This document shows positions 1-6,330 of a DNA stretch of 7,546 nucleotides, one piece after another (position 1 is the first letter of the stretch; every line of letters starts with the position of its first letter). The notes below the pieces were generated by a model. It had not been told where the DNA came from and searched no databases. It saw only the letters and a program-made list of their open reading frames with translations. The DNA lies in NCBI GenBank assembly GCA_002367715.1, contig DFDL01000077.1, forward strand, positions 2,166 through 9,711. Reading direction: 5' to 3'. Made by a program: the position numbers and the translations under genes. This DNA is from Actinobacteria bacterium UBA3028 (lineage in GTDB: Bacteria > Actinomycetota > Actinomycetes > Nanopelagicales > Nanopelagicaceae).

Positions 1-591
1 GATCCTTCCTATCAAGAAGTAAGACGACTAATTAGGAGTGGTGATTTTGGTTCGCCTACATTCTTTAGAACTGTGACCAGAAATGTTTTCTCGACAGGCA
101 TAACATCAACAGGACTATTCACAAATATTGCAATCCATGACTTTGATGTTTATAGGTGGTTATTTGAAGACGAATGGGAGTCTATTCAGAGTTTTTATCC
201 AAGGAACTCAACTCTTTCACCTGAAGGGTTAAGTGATCCATTAATAATTATTGGAAAACTTAAAAGTGGAATTATGATGGTGGGCGATATCGTGGCCTTC
301 AACAATTATGGCTTTGACTGTCGCATTGAAGTTGTCTGCGAAAAAGGCTCGATCCAAATTGGAACACATGGGGATGTTGTGACTCAAATCAATCGAGTGG
401 GTGGAGTCATTAAGGCAGGCCCAATGGCGGAGAACTGGATGGAACGCTTTGAAGCCTCCTATATTGAGGAACTGAGGGCCTGGATTCATGAAGTAAGCAC
501 CGGTGAAGTTAACCCAGATTTAGCCACCGTTGAAGATGCGCTGATCGCTAACGAAGTCAGCGCAATGGGATTGGCATCGATACCTAAATAA
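1..591 (+). CDS. Inositol 2-dehydrogenase-like oxidoreductase (Gfo/Idh/MocA family), 5'-truncated
   Basis: The frame is open from base 1 to the TAA at 589-591, giving 196 residues. About 130 N-terminal residues, including the NAD(P)-binding Rossmann fold, lie outside the window, so the internal GTG at 73 is not a start. The visible part is the C-terminal alpha/beta substrate domain. It begins with the DPSYQEV segment that usually follows the catalytic-lysine region and has the hallmark IAIHDFDVYRW at residues 43-53. From memory it resembles Bacillus subtilis IolG over this whole domain (ESIQSFYP, the YGFDCRIEVV strand, the NWMERFEASY helix). IolG oxidises myo-inositol to scyllo-inosose with NAD+ in the cytoplasm. 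The catalytic histidine is present (His46, bases 136-138), but the position of the catalytic aspartate four residues earlier appears to be Asn42. Substrate is therefore uncertain: inositol, a cyclitol isomer or a sugar. The stop touches the convergent GMC gene with no spacer. Confidence 0.85.
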   Translation, partial: DPSYQEVRRLIRSGDFGSPTFFRTVTRNVFSTGITSTGLFTNIAIHDFDVYRWLFEDEWESIQSFYPRNSTLSPEGLSDPLIIIGKLKSGIMMVGDIVAFNNYGFDCRIEVVCEKGSIQIGTHGDVVTQINRVGGVIKAGPMAENWMERFEASYIEELRAWIHEVSTGEVNPDLATVEDALIANEVSAMGLASIPK

Positions 592-2094
592 CTATCGCGC
601 TAGGTCAGATTCAGCTACTACTCGTAGCGCCTGGGCCGCAATAGTTAGCGCGGGATTCATGGCACCTGAAGAGGGGAAAAATCCACCGTCAATTAAATAT
701 AAATTGTCCACATCGTGTGTTTTACAATACTGGTCAACAACACTCGTTTTAGGATCTTTGCCAGCGACAGTTGTGCCACATTGATGAGCGTTCATTGAGA
801 TATCGTGCTCTTGAATGAAGATCGCTTTATAACCTATCTTCAGCAATATTTTTCTCGTCTTTTGCATTAATGCTGTGTGTGTTGAAACTCCTCGAGGATT
901 TCTAGTTGTCTTAATACGACCATTCGAATCAACCGTAACTCTATTTTCGGGGCTGGGAAGGTCTTCGGACATAACAAGAAATTCGACACTTCTACCCGCA
1001 ATGTAATTAAGAATAGGCAGCGGGACCATTTTCGCAACCGACTTCATCATAATTCCTTGAACTTTGCCAATTAACTGAACAGTACCAAGCGGATAACCTT
1101 CTCCGCCATCAGAGTACCAATCGGAGAACGAAAGAGTTTTCTGGAAAATTACGTTATTTCTTCGCCTCCAATCAAAGACGAGAATATGAGAATTATTGTG
1201 CTTCATGAAGTTTCGCCCTACTTGGTCAGATGAGTTAGCAATACCATTCGGTGAAGAATCTGATTTAGAGTTTAAAAGAAGTGCAGCAGTATTAACAGCC
1301 CCTGCGGAAATTACAAACTTCTTTCCCCTAACCTTATATTCACCGGATACGCCACTAACCAAAAGGTAGTCCACAGATTTTCCATCTGAGGTAAGAACAA
1401 TTTTTGTGACATGTGAATCAGTTCTCAATTCGACATTTCCAGTTTTTATAGCTGGGTTCAGGGCATTGATCTCAGCATCGCTTTTCGCATCCAACTTGCA
1501 AATGAAACCATCGCAGGTATTACACCGGATGCAGTTTCCCTTAGGGCCGATATCAATCCCCATCGAATTAGCTATCGGTGTGACTCCAGCTTTGCTCAGA
1601 CGGTCGGCCAATTCTTTTACGTAAGGTTCATGCTCTATAGAGGGATAAGGGAATGGTTTCGATCGCCATGGTCCTCCTGGATCTTGTTCCTCGGACCCAT
1701 GAACTTTGTACAACTCTTCGGCTTGGTAATAGTAGGGTTCAATATCGGCGTAGCTAAACGGCCATGACGGGGAGATTCCCTCTCGATGTTTTAATTCCAG
1801 AAAATCACATTCCTTAAATCTTGGAAGGGATGCTCCGTAAAGTTTGGTGTTACCACCTACAACGTAATGAACTCCAGGTTCAAATTCTTTATCATCCTTA
1901 TCAAGCCAAAGCTCACTAGAGCGATAACGTTTTTTAATAAATATATCTTCTGGGGACCAATTTTGAGATTCTTTTGGAATTCTAGAACCGCGCTCAAGAA
2001 CCAATACTTTCTTACCCTTTTGAGCAAGTCCAAATGCTGTTGTGGAACCCCCCATACCAGAACCAACCACAATAACTTCAAAATCATTTTCCAT
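592..2094 (-). CDS. FAD-dependent GMC-family oxidoreductase (pyranose oxidase / C-glycoside 3-oxidase-like)
   Basis: A 500-residue flavoprotein expected to oxidise a hydroxyl of a sugar or alcohol to the ketone or aldehyde. Numbered from the chosen ATG at 2094, it has the N-terminal dinucleotide motif VVGSGMGGS (8-16) with acidic Glu34 for the FAD ribose, and VGGNTKLYGAS (79-89), the flavin-contacting segment. The GMC C-terminal domain carries the His-Asn active-site pair: His437 in AHQCGTT and Asn480 in AMNPALTI. Between the domains sits a cysteine motif CX2CX2CX4C (Cys188, 191, 194, 199) followed by DAKSDAE, which I associate with pyranose-oxidase-like GMC enzymes. No signal peptide, so cytoplasmic. 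In-frame ATGs at 2112 and 2145 give longer versions. 2094 was chosen because the protein then begins just before the FAD-binding strand and a GGAG lies 12 nt upstream; 2112 is possible if the transcript is leaderless. It is transcribed divergently from the AroE-like gene. Confidence 0.87.
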   Translation of the reverse strand: MENDFEVIVVGSGMGGSTTAFGLAQKGKKVLVLERGSRIPKESQNWSPEDIFIKKRYRSSELWLDKDDKEFEPGVHYVVGGNTKLYGASLPRFKECDFLELKHREGISPSWPFSYADIEPYYYQAEELYKVHGSEEQDPGGPWRSKPFPYPSIEHEPYVKELADRLSKAGVTPIANSMGIDIGPKGNCIRCNTCDGFICKLDAKSDAEINALNPAIKTGNVELRTDSHVTKIVLTSDGKSVDYLLVSGVSGEYKVRGKKFVISAGAVNTAALLLNSKSDSSPNGIANSSDQVGRNFMKHNNSHILVFDWRRRNNVIFQKTLSFSDWYSDGGEGYPLGTVQLIGKVQGIMMKSVAKMVPLPILNYIAGRSVEFLVMSEDLPSPENRVTVDSNGRIKTTRNPRGVSTHTALMQKTRKILLKIGYKAIFIQEHDISMNAHQCGTTVAGKDPKTSVVDQYCKTHDVDNLYLIDGGFFPSSGAMNPALTIAAQALRVVAESDLAR

Positions 2095-2116
2095 TAAAGT
2101 CACATGCTCCATCCAG

Positions 2117-2145
2117 GTTAAAACACTCGTGAGTAAGCGTAGCAA
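2117..2145 (-). promoter_or_regulatory. Candidate promoter for GMC oxidoreductase
   Basis: On the minus strand TTGCTA (2145-2140) and TTTAAC (2122-2117) are separated by 17 bp, each matching the sigma-70-type consensus at four of six positions. The predicted transcript would start near 2110, giving either a very short leader to the ATG at 2094 or a leaderless mRNA at the ATG of 2112. This rests on consensus matching by eye only. Confidence 0.3.
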
Positions 2146-2202
2146 CTCGCGCGCGCTAAAGGTAGTATCACTTTATTGATCTCAATCAAATCGACCAGAT
2201 GT

Positions 2203-2207
2203 GGGAG
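2203..2207 (+). promoter_or_regulatory. Ribosome binding site deciding the AroE-like start (GGGAG)
   Basis: GGGAG is followed by 7 nt and then GTG at 2215. The upstream in-frame TTG at 2176 has no comparable Shine-Dalgarno sequence and would add 13 residues unlike the family, so the GTG is taken as the start. Confidence 0.7.
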
Positions 2208-2214
2208 TCACGAC

Positions 2215-3054
2215 GTGAATTTCTTAAGCAAACTAACTGGAAGTTTTTCAATGCAATCCTCAGTAAATCCCACCGTTGCGATGGTAGAGGCAGCATACCA
2301 ATTCCATAATCTGAATTTCAGATATATAAATTGTGAGGTCTTGCCAGAGCAACTTGAAAATGCTGTCAAAGGCGCAAAAGCCATGGGTTGGCTTGGATTC
2401 AATTGTTCGTTGCCACATAAGGTTGAAGTAATTAAGTACCTAGACGGTCTTGGGGAATCCGCAGCCCTAATGGGGGCGGTCAATTGCGTCGTCTTGAGGG
2501 ATGGAAGATATATCGGGGAGAATACGGACGGCAAAGGTTTTCTTGAGTCATTAAAGACAGTGGTAGATCCTAAAGGGCTCAAGGTTGCAATTCTTGGTGC
2601 CGGGGGAGCTGCTCGTGCAATTACTGTTGAATTAGCCTTAGCCGGGGCATCGGAAATTCGAATTATCAACCGTGATGTTAAGCGTGGGCAGGAGCTGACT
2701 GACTTGATAAATCAGAAGACAGAAGCGCGGGGAATTTTCACCAAGTGGGATGCCTTGTATGAAGTTCCAAAGGAAATCGACATACTAGTAAACGCTACAT
2801 CTCTTGGAATGGCGCCCAATGATAAAGAGCCGATTAATTTAGATATAGATTCATTGCATTCGGGTCTGGTAGTTGCTGATGTAATCGTTAATCCACCGAA
2901 TACTCAGTTAATTAAGGATGCAAGAAGTAAGGGATGCAGGGTTATAGATGGTCTAGGAATGATTGTAAATCAAGGAATACTTGGAGTTGAATATTGGACC
3001 GGCACTAAAGTTAGCGCCGGTGTCATGAGGGATGCACTAGAGAAAGTTCTCTAA
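2215..3054 (+). CDS. Shikimate/quinate dehydrogenase-family protein (divergent AroE-like paralogue)
   Basis: A 279-residue cytoplasmic NAD(P)-dependent dehydrogenase of normal AroE length, starting at GTG. The substrate domain keeps FNCSLPHK with the catalytic Lys69, AVN with Asn90, and ENTDGKGF with Asp105, the Lys/Asp pair of shikimate dehydrogenases. The Rossmann domain has GAGGAARAI (128-136) and INRDVKRG. The Asp154 after NR, where NADP-specific AroE has Thr, resembles the YdiB type and suggests NAD or dual cofactor use. LDGLGMIVNQG near the C-terminus includes the conserved substrate-binding Gln253. The N-terminal carboxylate-binding motif SxSxP is altered to SVNPT (16-20): the second serine is Asn18 and the usual HN after it is missing. 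I associate this NPT form with an AroE-like clade found in catabolic loci, so housekeeping shikimate synthesis is less likely than oxidation of quinate, shikimate or a related cyclic polyol. Its end lies 4 bp from the convergent ABC ATPase. Confidence 0.85.
   Translation: MNFLSKLTGSFSMQSSVNPTVAMVEAAYQFHNLNFRYINCEVLPEQLENAVKGAKAMGWLGFNCSLPHKVEVIKYLDGLGESAALMGAVNCVVLRDGRYIGENTDGKGFLESLKTVVDPKGLKVAILGAGGAARAITVELALAGASEIRIINRDVKRGQELTDLINQKTEARGIFTKWDALYEVPKEIDILVNATSLGMAPNDKEPINLDIDSLHSGLVVADVIVNPPNTQLIKDARSKGCRVIDGLGMIVNQGILGVEYWTGTKVSAGVMRDALEKVL
3038..3053. terminator. Short inverted repeat at convergent gene ends, weak bidirectional terminator candidate
   Basis: TAGAGAA (3038-3044) and TTCTCTA (3047-3053) are perfect inverted arms separated by AG, straddling the AroE-like stop and 6 bp from the ATPase stop at 3059. 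The loop must open to four or more bases, leaving a five- or six-pair AT-rich stem, so as a terminator it is weak. It is nonetheless the only symmetric element between the two converging transcripts. Confidence 0.25.
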
Positions 3055-3058
3055 ACAA

Positions 3059-3868
3059 TTAGTTTATTGAGCGGACTGGCCCGAGAGCTTGATCTTTCTC
3101 ATCAATTTCAAGTGCCCCAGTCATAACAGCAACCACATCGTTCATGGTGTGACTTTTTGGAGTTACAACAGCTATGCGTTTGCCCAGTCTCTGGATATGA
3201 ATTCGATCAGCAACTTCAAAAACTTGGGGCATGTTGTGGCTGATTAGAATCACAGGAATCCCACTGTCTCGAAGCTTTTCGACCAAACGAAGGACTTGAG
3301 AGGACTCACGTACTCCCAGAGCTGCAGTTGGCTCATCCAAAATTATAAGTTTTTGTCCAAAAGCGGCAGCTCTTGCAACTGCCACTGCTTGACGCTGGCC
3401 TCCTGAAAGAGTTTCTGCAGTTTGACTAATATTTTGAATAGTTCCTATGCCCAGACGGGAAATTTCTTCCTTTGCGATTCTTCTCATTCCGGGACCGTCT
3501 AGCATTCGCAGAATTGAACCCAGGGGTCCTTTTCTCCGAAGTTCTCTTCCAAGAAAAAGGTTGGAAGCAATATCCAGAGCGGGCGAGATAGCGAGGGTTT
3601 GGAAAACTGTTTCTATGCCTGCTTCCCGGCTATCTTGTGGACTCCGAAATGAAATTGGTTTCCCATCGAGCTCGATTACACCCTTATCGTAGGACTCAGC
3701 ACCGGATAAGCATTTAATTAAAGTTGATTTTCCCGCTCCGTTATCACCAACAACTGCGAGTACCTCACCAGGAAATAACTTCAGATCTGCACCATCCACG
3801 GCCACAACTCGTCCATAATTCTTCACAAGGTTTTTAGCTTCAAGAATTGGCGCGATTAATGTTGTCAT
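3059..3868 (-). CDS. Sugar ABC transporter ATP-binding protein, FrcA-like
   Basis: A 269-residue ATPase that would power sugar import as the cytoplasmic subunit of the adjacent permease. It contains a complete single nucleotide-binding domain: Walker A GDNGAGKST (41-49), Q-loop Gln90, signature LSGGQRQ (154-160), Walker B LIILDEP (174-180) and H-loop His211. Carbohydrate importers of the RbsA/XylG type normally have two fused ATPase domains (about 500 residues). This one has a single domain, as in the fructose importer FrcA of Sinorhizobium, and must homodimerise. The insert between Q-loop and signature (LRMLDGPGMRR) also recalls FrcA. The ATG overlaps the permease stop in an ATGA, and AAGGG lies 7 nt upstream within the permease gene, indicating translational coupling. 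Transport assignment is firm; the actual sugar is not determined. Confidence 0.93.
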   Translation of the reverse strand: MTTLIAPILEAKNLVKNYGRVVAVDGADLKLFPGEVLAVVGDNGAGKSTLIKCLSGAESYDKGVIELDGKPISFRSPQDSREAGIETVFQTLAISPALDIASNLFLGRELRRKGPLGSILRMLDGPGMRRIAKEEISRLGIGTIQNISQTAETLSGGQRQAVAVARAAAFGQKLIILDEPTAALGVRESSQVLRLVEKLRDSGIPVILISHNMPQVFEVADRIHIQRLGKRIAVVTPKSHTMNDVVAVMTGALEIDEKDQALGPVRSIN

Positions 3869-4890
3869 TTTCTTGCCCTTCTAATCCATTGGTCAACTGA
3901 TACTGCAACTAAAATCAAAACCCCTACCGCAAAAGTTTGGTAGTAAAGGTCAACTCCAGCTAGAGAAAGGCCATTTCGAAAAACACCGACCATGATTGCT
4001 CCGAGCAGTGAGCCAAAAATTGCACCTCGCCCACCAAATAGGCTAGTCCCGCCGATTACAACAGCCGTAATTGAATCTAGATTGAGAGTCGAGCCTGTAT
4101 TAGGGCTTGCTGCAGCCACTCTGCCGATTATAATCCAAGCAGTAATCGCAAAGATAAAACCTGCGGTCATATATACACTCATTAGGACCCGATTTACTTG
4201 AATACCCGCCAATCGAGCAGCTTCAATGTCATCTCCAACTGCATATACGTGACGTCCCCAACCCGTGTACCTGAGGACGAAAGCTAAAACTAAATACATA
4301 GCGATCATCACAAGAACACCAGTTGTAACTTTGAACTCACCAATTTTTATTAGATAACCTAACTTTAAATAGAATGGGTCTAATTCTTGATCCATAATTG
4401 TGCGACCTGTAGCATAAAAAAGCGTTAGCGCCAAGAATATATTAAGTGTTGCCAATGTAACGATGAATGGCGGCAGCTTGATTCTTGTGACAAGCCAGCC
4501 GTTAAAAGCACCTGCAGCAGTACCAACCATAATTCCGAGGAGAAAAGAGGCCCAAGCAGGCCACCCATTTACAAATGAAGTTTTAGCCATGACCATGGAA
4601 GCAAAGATTGCAATTGCACCACAAGAGAGGTCAATGCCGGCTGTCATAATGATTATTGTTTGACCAGCAGCAATCGCACCAATAATCGCAACTTGCTGGA
4701 GAATAAGTGACAAATTATTCGGCGTTAAAAAATTTTCGTTAAAGAAACTAAAAGTAATTAATGAAATCGCTAAGACTACCGCCGAGCTAATCCAAGGAAA
4801 TCTATTAAGAACAGCTTGAACTTTTTGGGCTTTTGAGGCACGATTTGTGAATTCTGTCGCCGGATCCACCAAACTCTCTTTATCTTTCAT
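3865..4890 (-). CDS. Sugar ABC transporter permease, FrcC-like (BPD_transp_2 family)
   Basis: A 341-residue integral membrane protein expected to form the homodimeric channel of the importer. After a roughly 30-residue charged cytoplasmic N-terminus there are nine or ten hydrophobic segments (about 32-50, 60-82, 88-103, 112-130, 139-158, 179-197, 225-244, 253-270, 280-296, 309-325). Family signatures are TAGIDLSCG (83-91), the cytoplasmic coupling loop GRHVYAVGDDIEAARLAGI (212-230) and VIGGTSLFGGRGAIFGSLLGA (residues 268-288 region). The AVGDD form of the loop is what I recall for FrcC. The ATG at 4890 has GAGG 5 nt upstream. It is second in the minus-strand operon, separated from the binding-protein gene by 162 bp and overlapping the ATPase start by 4 bp. 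The C-terminus ends in basic residues, consistent with a cytoplasmic tail. Confidence 0.93.
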   Translation of the reverse strand: MKDKESLVDPATEFTNRASKAQKVQAVLNRFPWISSAVVLAISLITFSFFNENFLTPNNLSLILQQVAIIGAIAAGQTIIIMTAGIDLSCGAIAIFASMVMAKTSFVNGWPAWASFLLGIMVGTAAGAFNGWLVTRIKLPPFIVTLATLNIFLALTLFYATGRTIMDQELDPFYLKLGYLIKIGEFKVTTGVLVMIAMYLVLAFVLRYTGWGRHVYAVGDDIEAARLAGIQVNRVLMSVYMTAGFIFAITAWIIIGRVAAASPNTGSTLNLDSITAVVIGGTSLFGGRGAIFGSLLGAIMVGVFRNGLSLAGVDLYYQTFAVGVLILVAVSVDQWIRRARK

Positions 4891-4915
4891 GGGAACCTCA
4901 TTCTGCTTGTAAGAA

Positions 4916-4944
4916 ATAATTAACTAAATCCCGACTAACTGCAA
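4916..4944 (-). promoter_or_regulatory. Candidate internal promoter for permease-ATPase
   Basis: On the minus strand TTGCAG (4944-4939) and AATTAT (4921-4916) are 17 bp apart, downstream of the intercistronic hairpin and upstream of the permease ribosome site. Transcription would begin near 4909, leaving a leader of about 19 nt. The -35 match is weak (three of six), so this is tentative. Confidence 0.27.
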
Positions 4945-4972
4945 ATTTACCGCTTATTACGAAATAGAAAAG

Positions 4973-5006
4973 GATTAGAGCGAATATTTTTATATCCGCT
5001 CTAATC
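4973..5006 (-). terminator. Intercistronic hairpin, terminator-like, between binding protein and permease
   Basis: GATTAGAGCG (4973-4982) and CGCTCTAATC (4997-5006) are perfect 10-base inverted arms. After one A-C mismatch a further four A-T pairs close a four-base loop, so the whole 34 nt folds. In the direction of the operon (minus) the stem is followed by CCTTTTCTATTTC, a U-rich tail like that of an intrinsic terminator. It lies 46 bp after the binding-protein stop. The likely role is partial termination or 3'-end protection, so that more binding protein than permease is made, a common arrangement in ABC import operons. Confidence 0.65.
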
Positions 5007-5052
5007 ACTTAATTCAGATAACTATCGATTTATTAGACCGAAAGCTATTTTT

Positions 5053-6132
5053 TTAGCCCCAAGCTTTCTTTAAGCCATATGCAACTGACTTAGATGGAAC
5101 TCCTGGTTGTGGGTCATCAGTAATCAAGGTGACACCAGTATTGTAGAAGTCGAGACCTGGTGTTACTGCTGGCTCTACTCCTGAACGGATGAGCTTGGCA
5201 ATTGCCTTAACACCCTTTTTGGCCATTAATAGTGGGTACTGCTGAGAAGTAGCACCGATAACTCCGGCCTTTACATTCTCAACACCAGCGCGTCCACCAT
5301 CAACAGATACGATGACTACTCCAGTTTTTCCGGCAGCCTTTAGTGCGGCATTCGCACCAGCAGCAGCTGGCTCGTTTAGTGTGTAAACAAGGTTGATTTT
5401 TGGATTCTTGCTAAGGAGAGTTTCCATTCCAGTTCGTCCACCTTCTTCAGCACCAAGTGTTGCTACGTTTCCAACGATCTCGTAGTTTCCACCTTTTCCG
5501 CCTGTGTACTTACCTGTCTTTACTTCATCCCCAATAACTTTTGGATCGTTGACTGGGATTCCCATTCCTTTTAGGAAGCCATTGTCACGGCAATAGTCAA
5601 CAGGAACCATCTTGTCATCAAAGATATCAAGCATGGCGATAACAGCATCCTTGCCATTCATCTTTGAAGCTGCCCATCGACCAATTAATTCCCCAGCCAA
5701 GCAGTTGTCAGTCGCATAAGTAATATCGACTATTGTCGCTGGATCTGTTGGGGTATCTAGTGCGATAACAAAAAGTCCAGCCTTACGGGCTTTCGTAATC
5801 GCAGAATATGAAGCTGCAGAAATTGGAGTAATTAGAATTCCGGCATCCTTCTTTGAAATTGCATTTTCAATAGCTGTAATTTGAGCAGCATCATCTGTTT
5901 CATCTTTACCTGCTGCAACGCTCAATGACACATTAATTTTCTTGGCCTGAGCTCTTGCACCCTTAGTCATTGCGACAAAGAATGGGTTTGTTAGGTTCTT
6001 CAAGATTAGCGTTACGCCAACCTTCTTTTTTGCTGCGGTTGCTTGTGATGTTGGCCCGGCTACAAGTAGCAGGGATGAAACACCGACGAGGGCAACAGCC
6101 GTAATAGTTCTACGGGTAAAGAAGTTCTGCAT
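5053..6132 (-). CDS. Sugar ABC transporter substrate-binding protein, FrcB-like
   Basis: A 359-residue exported binding protein of the Peripla_BP_4/ribose-binding type that captures the substrate outside the membrane. The ATG at 6132 is chosen because GGAGG lies 4 nt upstream and the signal sequence then begins properly; a further-upstream TTG is unsupported. The signal has TRR at 6-8, a hydrophobic core (10-25) and an AxA cleavage site, ATA before AKKK (31-33). There is no lipobox cysteine. The mature protein starts with KKVGVTLILKNLTNPFFVAM (36-55), the first strand and ligand loop of sugar-binding members, then DTPTDP (126-131), ATDNCLAGELIGRW (140-153), LNEPAA and VSVDGGRAG hinge and cleft segments, and an FYNTGVTLITD...YGLKKAWG ending that I recall from FrcB. 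Fructose, ribose, mannose or a polyol are all possible ligands. It is first in the minus-strand import operon. Confidence 0.92.
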   Translation of the reverse strand: MQNFFTRRTITAVALVGVSSLLLVAGPTSQATAAKKKVGVTLILKNLTNPFFVAMTKGARAQAKKINVSLSVAAGKDETDDAAQITAIENAISKKDAGILITPISAASYSAITKARKAGLFVIALDTPTDPATIVDITYATDNCLAGELIGRWAASKMNGKDAVIAMLDIFDDKMVPVDYCRDNGFLKGMGIPVNDPKVIGDEVKTGKYTGGKGGNYEIVGNVATLGAEEGGRTGMETLLSKNPKINLVYTLNEPAAAGANAALKAAGKTGVVIVSVDGGRAGVENVKAGVIGATSQQYPLLMAKKGVKAIAKLIRSGVEPAVTPGLDFYNTGVTLITDDPQPGVPSKSVAYGLKKAWG

Positions 6133-6179
6133 AGTTCCTCCATATTGCATTAGATAAAACCTCTGATTTGCTCGGGTAC

Positions 6180-6217
6180 GAGCTGAGGTGTTGACCAATT
6201 GTGGACTACCCCAGCTC
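6180..6217. repeat. Imperfect inverted repeat, candidate operator upstream of the binding-protein gene
   Basis: GAGCTGAGGT (6180-6189) and ACCCCAGCTC (6208-6217) pair at nine of ten positions around an 18-bp spacer centred on the palindrome CAATTG (6196-6201). The left arm also overlaps the smaller GCTCG/CGAGC palindrome. The position, 48-85 bp upstream of the start codon, suits a repressor site or a 5'-leader structure. Function is inferred from symmetry alone. Confidence 0.35.
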
Positions 6218-6274
6218 AGTTCGCAAGTGTTTTTAAGGGTGACTAGCCCCGGGATTTACGCTCTTTGGGAGATC

Positions 6275-6292
6275 TTGGGCGATTCCGCCCAA
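6275..6292. repeat. Perfect 7-bp inverted repeat with 4-bp loop in divergent region
   Basis: TTGGGCG (6275-6281) and CGCCCAA (6286-6292) flank ATTC. It is GC-rich and could be an operator or a small hairpin. On either strand no T-run follows, so it is not a convincing terminator. Confidence 0.45.
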
Positions 6293-6330
6293 CCTAATTA
6301 TTGGGCCAAACTAGCCGGTTTAAGATGGAA

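Larger units (their letters stand above)
2095..2214. promoter_or_regulatory. Divergent intergenic region between GMC oxidoreductase and AroE-like gene
   Basis: This 120-bp spacer must hold the promoters of both divergent genes. Its most unusual part is an alternating C/G run (about 2147-2156) inside TAGC...GCTA (2140-2143 and 2155-2158), strikingly GC-rich against AT-rich surroundings. It could be a regulator site shared by both genes. A weak -10-like TAGTAT lies at 2163-2168 on the plus strand, with no convincing -35 partner. Confidence 0.4.

Noticed and set aside
538..563. Inverted repeat GCGCTGA/TCAGCGC near the end of the IolG-like gene, considered as a terminator
   Set aside because: It lies inside well-conserved coding sequence with a 12-base loop and no T-run after it on either strand.
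2176..2214. Longer N-terminus for the AroE-like protein from TTG at 2176
   Set aside because: No ribosome site at the TTG; the extra residues do not resemble the family, and GTG at 2215 has GGGAG at ideal spacing.
2208..2669. Minus-strand open frame of about 150 codons opposite the AroE-like gene
   Set aside because: It lies entirely within a gene with clear family motifs on the other strand and has no recognisable motif of its own.
5040..5068. GAAAGCT/AGCTTTC inverted repeat around the binding-protein stop
   Set aside because: Seven-base arms with a 15-base loop overlapping the coding end; the hairpin at 4973-5006 is far stronger and better placed.
6133..6198. Longer binding-protein ORF starting at TTG 6198
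   Set aside because: It would put 22 residues before a complete signal peptide; the ATG at 6132 has GGAGG just upstream.
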